This document shows, piece after piece, positions 36,501-48,567 of a DNA stretch of 64,000 bases. Within the stretch, counting starts at the first letter, position 1, and the number at the start of each line of letters is the position of its first letter. The notes beneath the pieces were generated by a model, which did no database searches, was not told where the DNA came from, and saw only the letters and a list, made by a program, of their open reading frames with translations. The stretch is from positions 26,261,698 to 26,325,697 of the forward strand of contig NW_024881321.1 in the NCBI RefSeq assembly GCF_018691265.1, read 5' to 3'. This DNA comes from Tyto alba (taxonomy: Eukaryota; Chordata; Aves; Strigiformes; Tytonidae). Position numbers and translations under genes: made by a program.

Positions 36501-38643
36501 TGTTTAGACAGATCAGATGAAAAGAAGAAGAAAACAACTATGTACTCATATTTCAAATAAGTGACTGATAATGGATTTTTAATTATCTCTAGTTATAGGA
36601 TGAAAATTTGAGGCTATAGTAAAGATGTACTTTAAAGAATATTTTTCAGCAGCACAATATCATTGTGTCACAGAGAGAAGATGAAAACAGAGAAATGCTG
36701 GGGTGCCGCAACTACACACTTCTACCTCTGTTGTTGAAGTGTAACGGAGAAACAGTTCAAATACACAGAACTTAATTGCTATCACAAATATGCTGTGCTT
36801 TTATTGAGTTTACAAAGCATTAGTATTAGCTATACTAATTTCAATGTGAAAAAAATTTATTGTCTTTTTCCAGGAGTCCCATCAAACAGGTTTGTATTCA
36901 AATCTATACACTGGCAATGCTTCATAAACCTTCAAACTTTTTGATGCACATTTGACACCATACCAAAGTGTTTCCTAAAATAAACTGAATGACACCTATT
37001 ATGGTACTTCTCTATTAATCTCTCTTTTGAGGCACTTTCATGGAAACTCTATTAGAACAGTTTTTTCTAGTCCTGATATAGGCTTTCCTCTTCTAGCAGA
37101 TCTCATTCCTAATACAACTTTATTATATTGTATCAACAATTAACAGCTGTTTAATTGTTTAAAGTATTTTGTTTGGCCCATTTTTTGTCAGTGATATAAA
37201 GGCCAGAAGATTTGTCACTCCCACAGGAGTCTTAGCAGATTTTTGGTGTGTCATTTCGCTTGGTGGGCTTCCTGCTATTTATCTTTTTTTATTAAGTCCT
37301 GCATTTTTCTGTTTGCAACTCAAATATCATTCCATTGTACCTTGGTTTTATCTACAACTTTATTAATCTCTGTTTACTGTAATAGTCACCATATAAGCAC
37401 ACCACATACATAAGCAATATAAAAGTCAGCACCAAACAAGCAGTCTTGAAAGAATAAAACTTCAAGTAGCAGTTATGAAATAACATATTTGGGACAGCGT
37501 TTATCACTTTAGCTCTAACTCTAAAAATGCCTGTGCTCTGTGAACAGAAATAATTTATGGAGTACTTAATCATACTGAATTGGGAAATACTTCTTTCTCC
37601 CTTCTCTGTAAGGCATATCTGGACCCCCGGAACACCAGTGTTCTCCAAGGTGCATTTAGATTGCTCATTAAACCTACCATATGGAAAATCTCAGCTCTCA
37701 CTATCTCTGTGAATGGCTTGTGTTACTCTTCTCATTAGAAGCAAACAACACCAAGATGGCTGCATTGTGAAAACACTGATATTTCAAGACCAAGCACAGA
37801 GAATTAGTTTCAGAATATAGTTTTAGGAAGAGTTAAAGTAGGATCTGAATTTCAGTGTCTGATTCTTGCTATCACTTGTTTAATTTTTATGCCTTCATAA
37901 TATGCGACTATAGCCTAAGGAGTAGCTTTCGGGTTTGTATTTTCTATCATTTGGAACCCATTAAGATAACAATACTAGATAATTAAATGACCATGTCATA
38001 TAACAGTTTCTTTTTATACTGCATATGTTCATTCAGTTAAAATAACTGAGCTGCTGGTAATATAGTCAGTATATACTCACATTTATCTCAGTACTGTAAA
38101 AGTACGATAAAACAATCCTTGTGTAAATCTGTGTGGTATTTTTCATTTCCAGAGTCCAAAATGTCCTGTTTTCTGCTTTTCTGGGATATCTTTCTTAGCA
38201 TGTTAATTTGTATAATTTTTGCTGTCTTTAGGAATGCTTCCATGATGATTTTGTTTCCTGTCAAATTTAATTTATTTCACATACACTTGTAAGTATACAG
38301 TAAATTACTGGCATGACAAATTATATTAGCTGCCCTTTATTATCAGTTATTTCTAAATAGCTGTTTAGTAGTGATGACTATATGATTTCACATTCTCCCT
38401 GTACTGTTTAAGAGTCGCAGAAATCATACTCCTATCAGGCATCGTTGGCTACTGAAGACACTTGACCTGCTTGACTTCAGATGATCATTGAACTTGTAAA
38501 TCAGTGAACACGTAAACCAGTGCATGATAAGATTTTTTTTTTTTTTTCCATTTTATGAAGAGTTGATACATTAAAGTCTATGAGGACTTTTTTCCCATTA
38601 AAATGTACAATGACATTTACAGGAAGCATGAACTGAAAGTCCT

Positions 38644-38645
<2 letters not shown>

Positions 38646-38681
<36 letters not shown>
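38646..38681. repeat. poly(T) tract, T36
   Basis: The longest homopolymer in the window, 36 uninterrupted T. The exact length may be a sequencing or assembly artefact. Confidence 0.95.
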
Positions 38682-38684
<3 letters not shown>

Positions 38685-39506
38685 ATTGCTTTCTGGTACA
38701 GAACAAGTTATGGTGAAATTGACCTTCTGTCAGTTTAATACATATTAATGTATTGGATACAGCTAAGCATCTCCCTACATGATCTATCTTTAAAGGTAAA
38801 GTCGTTTTGCAGGAAGGTCACAATTTATTTGTTGTTCATGTATTCTTTCACTTTTGGAGAGGAATCATTAAGTAAACATTGAGCATATTCATGAATTGAG
38901 AAAAAAATATTGTGGGTTCTTTGCTTACAAGGTCAAACTGGTAAAATCCATAAAGCTACCGGACATATGTTGAGGTAATTTTTATTCATTTTCTCTAGTG
39001 ACTGATACTTTTTAATATTTTTTCAACATGAAATTATTCAATTCCATTAAATGAGTATATGGAGACATCTAATGAGGTGCTTATTTAAGTATATTCTTTA
39101 AAAATTATATTTAATATCTGTAGATTTGCCCCAATGTAAAAGTGGTGTTCAATCTAACTTGGATCAACATTATTCAGTTGTTAATATAATAATACTTGCA
39201 AGACCGATGCAGTTATAAATTTTTGACATTTTGGAACAGTTTCAGAAACAAAATCTTTATTAGGCCTTCAAACTGGATGCAAGCCAAATGTATTCCAGGT
39301 TCCAAAAGGCAAGGTTCATCCCTCTTTGCACTCTCTCTAGATCTGATAATGTCTAAGTGACAGAAGAAGGAATACGACAGAATCTGTTTGTGGTATGTTT
39401 TGTAATTTAAAGTGCCTTCATTAATCCATATCAAAATTAATCAAAATCAAATTAATCCAGTGAGACAGAAGTGAAATTCAAATTGAAATATAACAGCAGT
39501 GTTGCC

Positions 39507-39537
39507 TTTATTTAAAGGCCAGCAGCCTTTAAATAAA
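39507..39537. repeat. perfect inverted repeat, 13-bp arms, 5-base loop
   Basis: The left arm at 39507-39519 (TTTATTTAAAGGC) is the exact reverse complement of the right arm at 39525-39537. The loop is CAGCA. Each arm also contains the palindrome TTTAAA. It could form a hairpin in DNA or RNA. There is no run of T after it and no gene beside it, so a terminator reading is not supported. Confidence 0.9.
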
Positions 39538-42517
39538 ATTTCCTGCAAGCTTCTATTAAAATTTACCATTATGATTTAAATTTCTTGTTTTGAATTAATC
39601 ATAGAGTATCAGTATTCCAGGATAAATGAAAACATATGTAAAATGTTTTGAGAAAGATTAAAAGTCTGGATTGTCCTTGCTGAGATGAGCTATTTGCATT
39701 CATTTACTAGTTTGGGGCAAAAAATTACAAATCTTCTTAACATTTTTCCACAGAAAACACAGCAATATTCCTTTCTATCTTCTTCACACTGAATGAAGTA
39801 TTCTCACTTCTCTGGTTTCAAATAGATGTCAGTTTTCAGGTGCAGCTCAGTTTATAATAAAATGCTTATTAGTGTGCAACTGGTATTGCCTAGTGGACAA
39901 GAAGCTTATTGAATAGTGTGCTGCAAGAGAAAACAGAGTTTTCAAATAACACTTGCTTTCTTACTATAAAATTCTGTCAGACAAATTAAAACATTTTTTC
40001 ATAACTTTCAGAACATTTAAAAATACTTTGGTTTAGAAGTTTTAAATATTTTTTTTAACTTCTACTATAGAATAGTTAATATTTAAGACTTTTCCTTAAA
40101 GTCCCATTTTATAACCAAACAGGACCTCCTCACAGTTTAGAGATGCATTATCACCACTGCAGGAACTCCTTGGAAATTGCCATCAGCAATTGCCTTGAAA
40201 GAAACATTTACGCTGTATCTGGACATCACATCTCTGTCTTTGAATGACATGTGCCTACTCTGGACCAAAGTTGAACAGAGATAAGATTGCTTTCACCCAC
40301 ATGTGCAAACTAGAGGGGTGCAACAGCTGCAGAGTAGCTTGTGCCTTTGGAAGTTGTTAGAATAATATTAACAATATCTAGCACAGAACAGTGAGCTGCC
40401 AAAACTAGTTTATTAGAAATTGTGAGGAGGGTGACAGAAGTGTTTGCAGCTCCTCTCCAGGGACCTGAGTCAGCAAATCATACATAACCCTTATTCCCTG
40501 CCTTAGTGCAAGCATTTGAGCCCTTTCAGAGGAGAAGAGCAATATTTTATTTTAAAACAGACTCTCAAAAGAGTAGATGAGGCAAATAGTACTGGAAGCA
40601 CCCTTGTTTGCTTCAGCAGGCACTGAAGATGTAAGAGACCAAAGGTCCAAGAGCTGTGTCTTCCAGCTCTTAGGAGAACGTGCTAGCCTCACTCTTTTGC
40701 CCTTCCTATTCTGTCTTCATTAGTTTTAACTAGACTTTCCTCCCAGGCCTAGGAAACTCAGCATTTTCCAACTAGAAGCAAGTTTGCCAGGTATTCCCAG
40801 CCAGTTCGTTATTACAATGCTTCTTATACTGACCACTGCCTGGTTTTCTTTCTATAAGAAATAGAAATGAACTATTTACAACAGATCTTAAATTGTAGAT
40901 GTTTCATAAACCCTTGATTTTATGTCCTATTTAGAGCTCATTATATGCTAAGAGACATTATTTAATAACTTCTTAATATTTTTTAGTTTGTATTTTTTTT
41001 TCTTAGTTACTGCAGTAAAAATAAATGATCCACAGCAATTTAGTTAGGCAGACCTTCTCCTTTAATCATTGTTCACTGAACTTCATAGTTTATCAGCATG
41101 TGAAAAAAATTATTGAAAAAGATTTGGCTATGATGTCTTCTTATTGGTTTAAACCTAGTTTCTGACTTTCTCTATGTGCAATTAGACTGCAGAAGTAAGA
41201 GAGGGAAAAGACATAACAACTAATCCTTCATTTACAAATGAAAAATTGGTATTGTTACAATTTCCACCCAATATTCCATCAATCTACTTTTTAATACTTC
41301 ACACAATGTAATCATTTGTTGTGATACTGCATTGCAAATTCATGTGTTATTTTTCATTCATATATATTGTATCTGAGTATATATGGCCTTACTACAGCTT
41401 CAGCTGCATATAACTAATAAAGATTCTCCTTGGGTTTCTACTTTTTGAAACCCCAGAAACACATACAAATTGACACTGCTTGTTTGGCCTTAAAATAATC
41501 ACTCTCTCATGTTCAGAACATATCTAGTTACAAAATGAGATGTTAGGGATTTCCCCTTCTAAGGTGAATATTCATGATCCTACCTGCCTCCTTGAAGTTC
41601 TGCTGCCCAGCCTAGAGAACGACACTTGCTTCATTTTACTTACCCTGCCAGTTTCTCTCACATCAATTTGAGTTACAGTTCTTCTCTAGTAGATGAAAAC
41701 ACACAGCCTTCATTCCAATTTAATTATCTGTATTCTGCTCTTCAGCAGAAAAGCATTCCTCCAAGACAAGACTGCATAGAGTGAATGAACTTGATTACAC
41801 CTGGATTAGAGTCAGAATCGTGTAGACTTTTCCTTGCTGATGCTCAAAGTAATTCCTTCCACGTATGAGTCAAGTCTGATATGTCATGGTATTATTTTCC
41901 TTCTCCAAACTACTAACAGGAAAAGAGCTTTTAAAGACCTTCTTTTCTAATACAATGAACAATTTAGCATTTTTTTTTCTATAGAAGAGAAAGTATTATT
42001 GATATAAAGCACAAATACATAGATTGGCTTAAATATGAGCATTCACTAAGCTTGTTATCTGTAGTATGGCACATTTTGGTTGCCCTAAATCTCTGTAGAT
42101 ATGCTTTCTGGAATGCAGGTAAATTTTGTATATGTGGTTTCCCTAGCTAATTTTCCTTCTTTAGTATTTCCTCCATATTACCTTTAAATAGTATTGCATA
42201 TGTTAGCTATTGAAAAGACTGTGGAAATGTACTCTTTACTTGAATACATTTTTTTCCTCTCATAAGTATTTTATTAGGGCTGTAATGAGTTCCAGCTTGA
42301 GTGCTATAAGAAGCTTTTTCTTATATATTGACCCTTGACACACACAAAACCACATTGTCTTGAATCTCTCTTTAATCAGAGGAAAGGCCTCCTCATCCAG
42401 TCATTAGCCAAATAATTTTATGTGATCAGCAGCCAGATTAGCCTGAAGCCAGTGCATTAGACAGATGCTCTCAAATGTTTGGCCTCCATCAAAGAGCTAG
42501 TTGCTCTAGAGACTGCC

Positions 42518-42549
42518 ACTCACACATGCACACACACACAGACACACAA
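42518..42549. repeat. imperfect CA microsatellite
   Basis: About 32 bp of mostly CA dinucleotides, interrupted by TC, TG and GA steps. Confidence 0.9.
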
Positions 42550-43833
42550 GCCCCAAACCAACCAAAACCGATTTTTAGTGTTGAAACGCAAGTGAGAAAT
42601 CTAAGTTGCTTGTTCTACTTGTTTACAGGAAGGAAGGACTAAATCTGGTTCCCTTAAATCCTGTGTACCCTGTACACTGGGTAGCTAAATTTCCATTCAG
42701 ATCCCAGACACCACTTCATTCTATTTACTTACTCTCCAGCAGCAACCAACCCTTTAAGTACTCAGACCAGAAGGCATCTACCTCTGCCTCACTGGCCCAG
42801 GAACCAACTTTCAAACACTACTTAGGAGTGCAGATGTAACCTGAACCTTTTCAGTCCGGGTTTAGATAATGGTCCCCCGTGGGTCACCCAAACGTCTGCT
42901 AGAGTAATTACAGCAGACAAGAGTCCAAGTCTTGAGTAGCTGGAGTATGAATAAGCACAAAGACTGATTGAAATCAACAATTTCCTTCTCCTAGGATAGT
43001 GTCACATCCACATTTCAAGGAGCAAAGACTGGAACCCCACTTCTGTGCATTCCCTTGTAAAAAGCCACAGATCCCCGATTGCTCTCCTTTTGGTCTGTTG
43101 GCTGTCCATATCAACAAAATGACTGGCAAGTGCCCCATACTAGGAGTCTCTTCAGAGACTGGTTTTAGCTTTGTGAGGCTAAGGAGGACCTAGTGGCCCA
43201 CTTATAGAGCAAATATGTCAATAGTTGAGCAAATGCTGAGCAGCGGGAATATTGCTGCTTTCTCATTTTTCTAAAGGAACCAGCCCTGTTAAAGATCTAA
43301 ATCTTGAGTGAGGATATGACATTTTTACTGTTACTTATATGGCTAATAGGTAAAAGGAGATTCTTAACTTGACTGTGTTGTTATCTACACATCTTTTGAA
43401 AAGTTTATTTCTCATTATTAATTGTTCAGAAAATATAGGTAGCAACATTTCTTATGCTCTGAAGGGAACAACATCTGTAATTTAGGCACATTATTAGTTA
43501 AGTTACATTCTTGACTTGTAGAGAATAAATCTGGGCATGTGTGAGACCATACTTTATGATATATTATTGCTAATGTACTAAATTATATCTGTATTTAATA
43601 TCTTAGTATTTGCTAAAACCATTTACATTGTTATATTCGTATACTGCACTTCAACTAGGACATGGTTGCTGAGAAACAACGAGGAACCTTTTCTGAAAAT
43701 GTCTCTCCTCTGTAACTGTAAGAGCTCTCCTAGTTCATGTGAAAGCAAGGATGACCTACCGTTTTAAATGAATGCACTTGTTTTCATCGTGATATAGACT
43801 AGAAATACTTATGTAGTCATTTTCCTCCTCTAG

Positions 43834-43920
43834 TTTGAGAGACTTTCACAGCAGAGAGGCACCGGATTCTCAGCCTCTCAGCTGTCATGACAGTAGGAGT
43901 GCTTTTTATCTATTTCCCAG
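43834..43920 (+). CDS. possible 5' exon with start codon (87 bp, partial gene, unidentified)
   Basis: This short segment has the layout of a first coding exon. A pyrimidine-rich acceptor (TTTTCCTCCTCTAG) ends at 43833. An ATG stands at 43887-43889 with G at -3, and a consensus donor (CCCAG|GTAAGTCAAG) opens at 43921. The coding part reads MTVGVLFIYFP plus one base of a Gly codon (phase 1). It is hydrophobic and would suit the start of a signal peptide continued in the next exon. The remaining 53 bp would be 5' UTR. I do not recognise the protein and found no next exon in the window, though an intron could run past its end. Chance occurrence of good splice signals in 64 kb is a serious alternative. 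Confidence 0.28.
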
Positions 43921-44012
43921 GTAAGTCAAGCAGGGTTAACCTAAATGCACTTTTCCTGTAGTTCATTTTGTGCTGATACAGGCTGCGTCATTCAGATATG
44001 CATGTTTCAAAA

Positions 44013-44306
44013 AGACTTTTTCCCAGGGCCTATAGTGGCAGGACAAGGGATAACAGTTTTAAACTGAAAAAGGGTAGATTTAGATTAGATATAAGGAAGG
44101 TATTTTTTACAATGAGGGTTGCAAGACACTGGGATAGGTTGCCCAGAGAAGCTGTAGATGTCCCCTTCCTGAAAATGTTAAAGGTCAGGTGGGATGGGGC
44201 TTTGAGCAAGCTGATCTAGCAAAAGATCTCCCTGCCCAAGGCAGGGGGGTTGGGCTAAATGATCTTTGAAAGTCCCTTCCGACCCAAAACATTCTATGGT
44301 TCTATA
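44013..44306 (+). mobile_element. CR1 LINE, 5'-truncated, 3' end fragment
   Basis: About 295 bp of CR1 in plus orientation. It contains the C-terminal end of ORF2 (open frame 43998-44219, with patterns such as KGRFRLDIRKVFFT and HWDRLPREAVDVP). A 3' UTR of CR1 type follows, with GTTGGGCTAAATGATCTTTG and CCCTTCCGACCCAAA. The copy ends in the tandem ATTCTAT/TTCTATA tail near 44306. No target duplication is evident, as is usual for CR1. The copy is non-functional. The left boundary is approximate because the start of the open frame (43998-44012) may be flanking DNA. Confidence 0.92.
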
Positions 44307-45658
44307 ACTGTACAATTTTATGACCATATATACAGGAACACCTTAAGTCAGGATATGTGGTCTTAAAAATCACCTGACAATGACGATAATTTAGCTCACA
44401 AAGGGCTCCACCCCCTCCTTGTTATCAGTACCCAAGATAACTATTTTATTATTAGGTGAGTTAACACTAAGACACAGCTATCCCCTCTGCTATTGCAATG
44501 TAAATCGTATATGCAGACAAAATCTGTGGTAATACATGGTGATTTCAGGTGACCATTTTCTGTTTTGCTTTTATCAGTATAACACCATATAAGCAGCTGT
44601 GCAGTAAATGACACTTAAACTCCTTCTAGCTGATTGCTAGTGACTGGAGATGGAGAACAAGTATGGTTTGTGGGTGTTTGTTTTATCACCACATAGCTGA
44701 CGATCCACACCCAACTAAATAATTACACATAAGTAAAATAACTTAAGATAGTTAAGCATGAAGGGCTGAAATCAGTGAATTATGTCTGCTTAAGGTATTT
44801 GTATCTATCTTAAATAGATAAGTAAGCAGATTTTTTATTTTCACAGTTCTTTAAAAACAAAGAAAAAAAATGTGAAAAATAGCTATTAAAGCACTCAATT
44901 GCCTATTACTCTTTTACACTAATGAATTCCTCAATGCTTACTATAATTCCCTAGCAAATTCTCTAGTGCAACAGGTATTTCTTGAAACAACATTTTATGT
45001 TAATTCCACTGTACTCTCAAATCTGATATTTTCCCATAATACTATTTTACGTGCCTTTTCTATTTTCATTAAAATTCTGTTGAGTTCAATATTGGTTTAG
45101 GATACTAATTGCTATTCTTACACTTGTCTATAAAACATTTTACAGCTAAGTATTATTCTTTACATTTCAGTTCTATATTTAGTAGGAAGTGAAACAACCA
45201 AGTATAATTTACTGACTAGGTATTCTATATAGATTAATTCATGGAGTTGTAACACAGGTCTGCAATCCAATAGAAAGACAATGTCTCTTATTTCAAAAGA
45301 ACAACATTTATCAAGTTACATTTATTTACTTGGAAACCCAGGTGACATTTTAAAAATCCATGATTATGTATTTGTACTACCTAAGAGCACAATATATTTG
45401 ATAAGCATTATTAATTGCAATACAGCTATAGCACTTATACTTTCTATTCATTGCGCAAAATCATAACTTAATCTAGCATTATTCAGATTCTCTTCATACA
45501 ACTTTTATGATGGTATGCAAGTCAAGGTTAACGTGCAACAGGGAGATACTGCTCTGTCTTTCCACATTAGCTTCCTCCCACATAATCATGCACATTTTAA
45601 ACAGGAAAATGAAACTGTGATTTCAGAGAAACTGCAACTAACAAATTTGAGCTATCTA
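44307..45658. other. unique AT-rich non-coding DNA
   Basis: About 1.35 kb between a CR1 copy and an LTR. I see no gene, RNA gene or repeat in it. Confidence 0.7.
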
Positions 45659-45663
45659 CACAA
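45659..45663. repeat. target-site duplication (left), CACAA
   Basis: CACAA immediately before the LTR at 45664 is repeated exactly at 46176-46180 immediately after it. Confidence 0.88.
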
Positions 45664-46175
45664 TGTCATGGTTTAATCCCAGCTGGCAATTAAGTACCAC
45701 ACAGTGACTTGCTCCTCCCTCAGTGGGATGGGGGAGAGAATTGGGGTAAAAAAAAGTAAAATGAGATAAAGATGAGATAAAGACAGTTTAATAGGATGGG
45801 AAAAGAAGTGAAAATAAGAGAGTTTACAAAAGAAGTGATGCACAATATAATTGCTCACTCCCTGCTGACCAGTGCCTAGTCAATCTCCAAGCCCCGATGT
45901 CTCTCGGCTAACTTCCACCAGTTTATATACTGGGCATGACTGGGCATGACATCATATGCCCCTTTGAGAAGTTGGGGGGCCAACTGTCCCAGTTGTGTCC
46001 CTACCAACTTCTTGTGCATGAGAAACAGAAATGGCCTTGTCTCTGTGTAATCCCTGCTCAGCTATAACAAAAACATCAGTGTGTTATCAACATTATTTTC
46101 ATCCTAAATCCAAAGCACAGCACTGTACCAGCTACTAGGAAGAAAATTAACTTTATTCTAGCCAAAACTAGGACA
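45664..46175 (-). mobile_element. solo ERV LTR, ERVL-like, 512 bp
   Basis: A complete minus-strand LTR. Its minus-strand sequence starts TGTCCTAGTTTTGGC and ends ATTAAACCATGACA, with a perfect 5-bp CACAA duplication on both flanks. On the minus strand a TATATAAA box (45922-45929) is followed by an ATTAAA signal (45787-45792). A 10-bp tandem duplication (45931-45950) lies just upstream of the TATA box in element orientation. It is related to the truncated LTR at 33160-33583 and more distantly to the copies at 6408 and 23384. No internal retroviral sequence adjoins it. The minus frame at 45673-45858 is part of the LTR. Confidence 0.93.
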
Positions 46176-46180
46176 CACAA
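46176..46180. repeat. target-site duplication (right), CACAA
   Basis: The right copy of the 5-bp duplication flanking the LTR at 45664-46175. It is identical to the left copy. Confidence 0.88.
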
Positions 46181-47845
46181 ATACATATATAACATACTCA
46201 ATATTGGGGAGTTTTTAAGTGTTTGTAATGCCCTTGTTTTTATTTTGAGAAATTAAATTTTATTTCTGTACTAAATTTTAGTAATATTTAACAGTTTACA
46301 TAGCATTAGAAATTATTTATTTGACATAAAAATAGACATTTCAAGTAGAAGTTATAGACTGATTGTCAAAGTTCCTATAAATGAACAGATCAACACTTCA
46401 TTACACATGGGCTACTTGGAGCAACTGAGTTACTTGAGAAAATGGTAGTAAGAGCTAGTAGTCTCTAATGGCTTAAAATATGGATTACTGATTGAAAAAA
46501 AAAAATGGAATATCTTTTTGTCATTTTTGTTTGGAAAACTTCCTGTTTTATTAAAAGAAACTGAATTGTTGCATTTTTAACCATCTTTAGTAAAGAATCC
46601 TCATTGTGACAGAGCATATCTCTGCATTTTCAACTTCAGTGACAAAAAAAACAGGCAGTGCTAAAAACAAGAAGCACTTTCCACAGGATCAACATAATTA
46701 AAAACAGGTTATATTTTTGAAGTTCGACCCCATATTGTGAAAAACTGTATCTGGAACTTATAGTATTCTATTTATGACTTTTGCCATCCCTTTTTGTTAT
46801 TTCTCCTCTTCATTTTTAAATAGGATATTTAAATGTTAGACTCTGATAGAAGGGGTAAGTTTCATGAGAAGAGTTGCTTTAAAAAGGCATTTTCTTTTCC
46901 TACACCATCTTTTTTTTTTTTCTTTTAATCTTTTTAGATTAACATTTTAGACTCATTCAAACTAACAAAAAAACCCAAAACTCAGAAGGCAATTTTAAGA
47001 GATTTCTTACATTTCTTACAACCTCTAAGATTGCTTTCAGTAGTCTATAGTATGCAATCTTTTGTACATTTTCACTTTGTTTTTTGTTTTTCATTTTTTT
47101 TTTTTTTTTTTTCCTGTTCAGTCCTATATATTTTTTCTTAGAGCCTTTGTGAGAGAATGAATTTAATGAAGTACCATTAGGTGGTGATCTCTCTCTGCTC
47201 CTATACATGCCCCGCTGTAGAAACATTTCTCTTGTGTGTTTTGCTTTTTCCATCTCATAAATGACTGTCTCATGGGGGAAAACAAAATATTTACCTTTTT
47301 CAGATTTATAGTAACAGAGGAATCCCAAGAGTCAATTCTGCACTTCTCTGTTCACCTATGTGCTCTCACATGATAATGTATGGATATATATGTGCATGTG
47401 AATATTTTAATATATATTTAATAACAGGGAGATCTCCCAGGTCTTTGGCTCTAGCTAGCTTCTTCCTTTTAGAAGCCACAGAAACCTTATAGTCCTCCAA
47501 AAGTCTAGATGGAAGTCTAGTATCTGATTTCCACTGTTGCTAGAATTCTACGCAAAACTGATATGCACTAAAAATAGATTTTCAATAATAAAAGAGATAT
47601 AAGTGAAGTAATGGTTGTCTTTATTAATGAGATGGAAGAGTTTATTTGTGATGTATTATATAGGTTTGTTAGCCAAGTCATCATTGACAAAGCAGTCAAA
47701 ATTTTATTTTCAAAACTGTAAATTGTTTAGATATTGAAGAATAACTTGAGACTAATCTCTGGGGAGCCTTCTTTTTTTTTTTTCCCATGTTGTGAGGGTT
47801 TTGGATGTGTGGACAGTGTTGCTTATTTTACTAACTCTCTTGGCT
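46181..47845. other. unique AT-rich non-coding DNA
   Basis: About 1.7 kb with no recognisable gene. The 123-codon minus frame at 46957-47328 owes its lysine run to an interrupted poly(T) tract near 47092-47112 and resembles no family I know. Confidence 0.6.
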
Positions 47846-47851
47846 TGGTTT

Positions 47852-48559
47852 TATTTAAACTGTATTTCTCTTTGAACATTGCCCTGTAGTATGTGATTTG
47901 AGTAATGATCCAGTCTCAACAGGTGGACAGAGAGATCTGCAGCCTCAGTATAAGGCTATGTGCAGTGTAAGGATATCTGGTTTGTGAGGCTAGATTGTGA
48001 ATGGCTGCTCAGTATAAACAACCAGGATAGGAGGCATGAGGAGTAATAAATTTAGCAGCCAGATATATAAACTCTAAGTACTAGGAGATAACAGAGACAC
48101 TATAAAAGACCAGAGATCTCAGATCACTGATGGGCCTTTGAAGGGGTCACCCAAAGCCTTGAGGAGGTCCAACCACAACTCTGTAACTGGTAAAAAAGGT
48201 GAAAACATGAAAACAATGGGTCTCATGGGAAAAGACAAACTTACCCTGGGATATTTGAAAGGGCTTGCTGGATTAAAAAAATATTGTTATGGGATGGTTA
48301 GGGAAAAACCCAAAGTCAAGGTGAATGAGAGGTCAAGATAGATTGAGGATGATAAATGTGGGAAGAGAGGGGCTACAGGTGGCCAGGTGCATGTAAAAAA
48401 CCTGCTTATTGATACTTTTTTCTGGCCAAGCCCTAGGCCTTATCACCACAGTTTGTCTTCTTATTAAACTTTATTCCTAACTTTTGCCCTGTGCATGATG
48501 CTAGCAAACTTCAAGCCAGAGGAGCTGTTGAGTAGGCTAATGAGTCTGGGCTGTTATCA
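47852..48559 (+). mobile_element. probable old ERV LTR, plus orientation (~708 bp, 5' edge uncertain)
   Basis: The segment from about 48060 reads like U3-R-U5. A TATAAAAG box lies at 48101-48108, followed by an R-like stretch and an ATTAAA signal at 48463-48468. A further 90 bp ends in CTGTTATCA at 48559. The eight bases TGGTTTTA directly after it (48560-48567) recur at 47846-47853. This suggests a 6-bp target duplication (TGGTTT) and a 5' edge at 47852, but that edge reads TA instead of TG, so a mutated terminus must be assumed. The sequence resembles bird LTRs I remember, but I cannot name the family. It is not related by eye to the ERVL-like LTRs here. The frame 48138-48341 lies inside it. 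Confidence 0.5.
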
Positions 48560-48567
48560 TGGTTTTA

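Larger units (their letters stand above)
33584..43833. other. unique AT-rich non-coding DNA, longest repeat-poor block
   Basis: About 10.2 kb with no CR1 or LTR insertion I can recognise and no convincing gene. Landmarks are a T36 tract (38646-38681), a perfect hairpin (39507-39537) and a CA-rich microsatellite (42518-42549). The 110-codon minus frame at 35029-35361 is not recognised and has no ATG-linked promoter or splice context that I can support. The stretch 34440-34680 is TAAT-rich and complex and could be a conserved element. The absence of insertions over 10 kb is modest support for constraint, but can be chance. Confidence 0.6.

Noticed and set aside
42894..42918. Inverted repeat GTCTGCT/AGCAGAC with an 11-base loop
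   Set aside because: Only 7-bp arms; expected by chance many times in 64 kb. No transposon features.
46726..46740. GTTCGACCCC-like motif resembling a tRNA T-arm
   Set aside because: No D-arm, anticodon stem or acceptor stem can be built around it. No tRNA gene was found in the window.
46957..47328. 123-codon minus frame with a lysine-rich stretch
   Set aside because: The lysine run is the translation of an interrupted poly(T) tract. The rest is unrecognised, and no splice or promoter context supports it.
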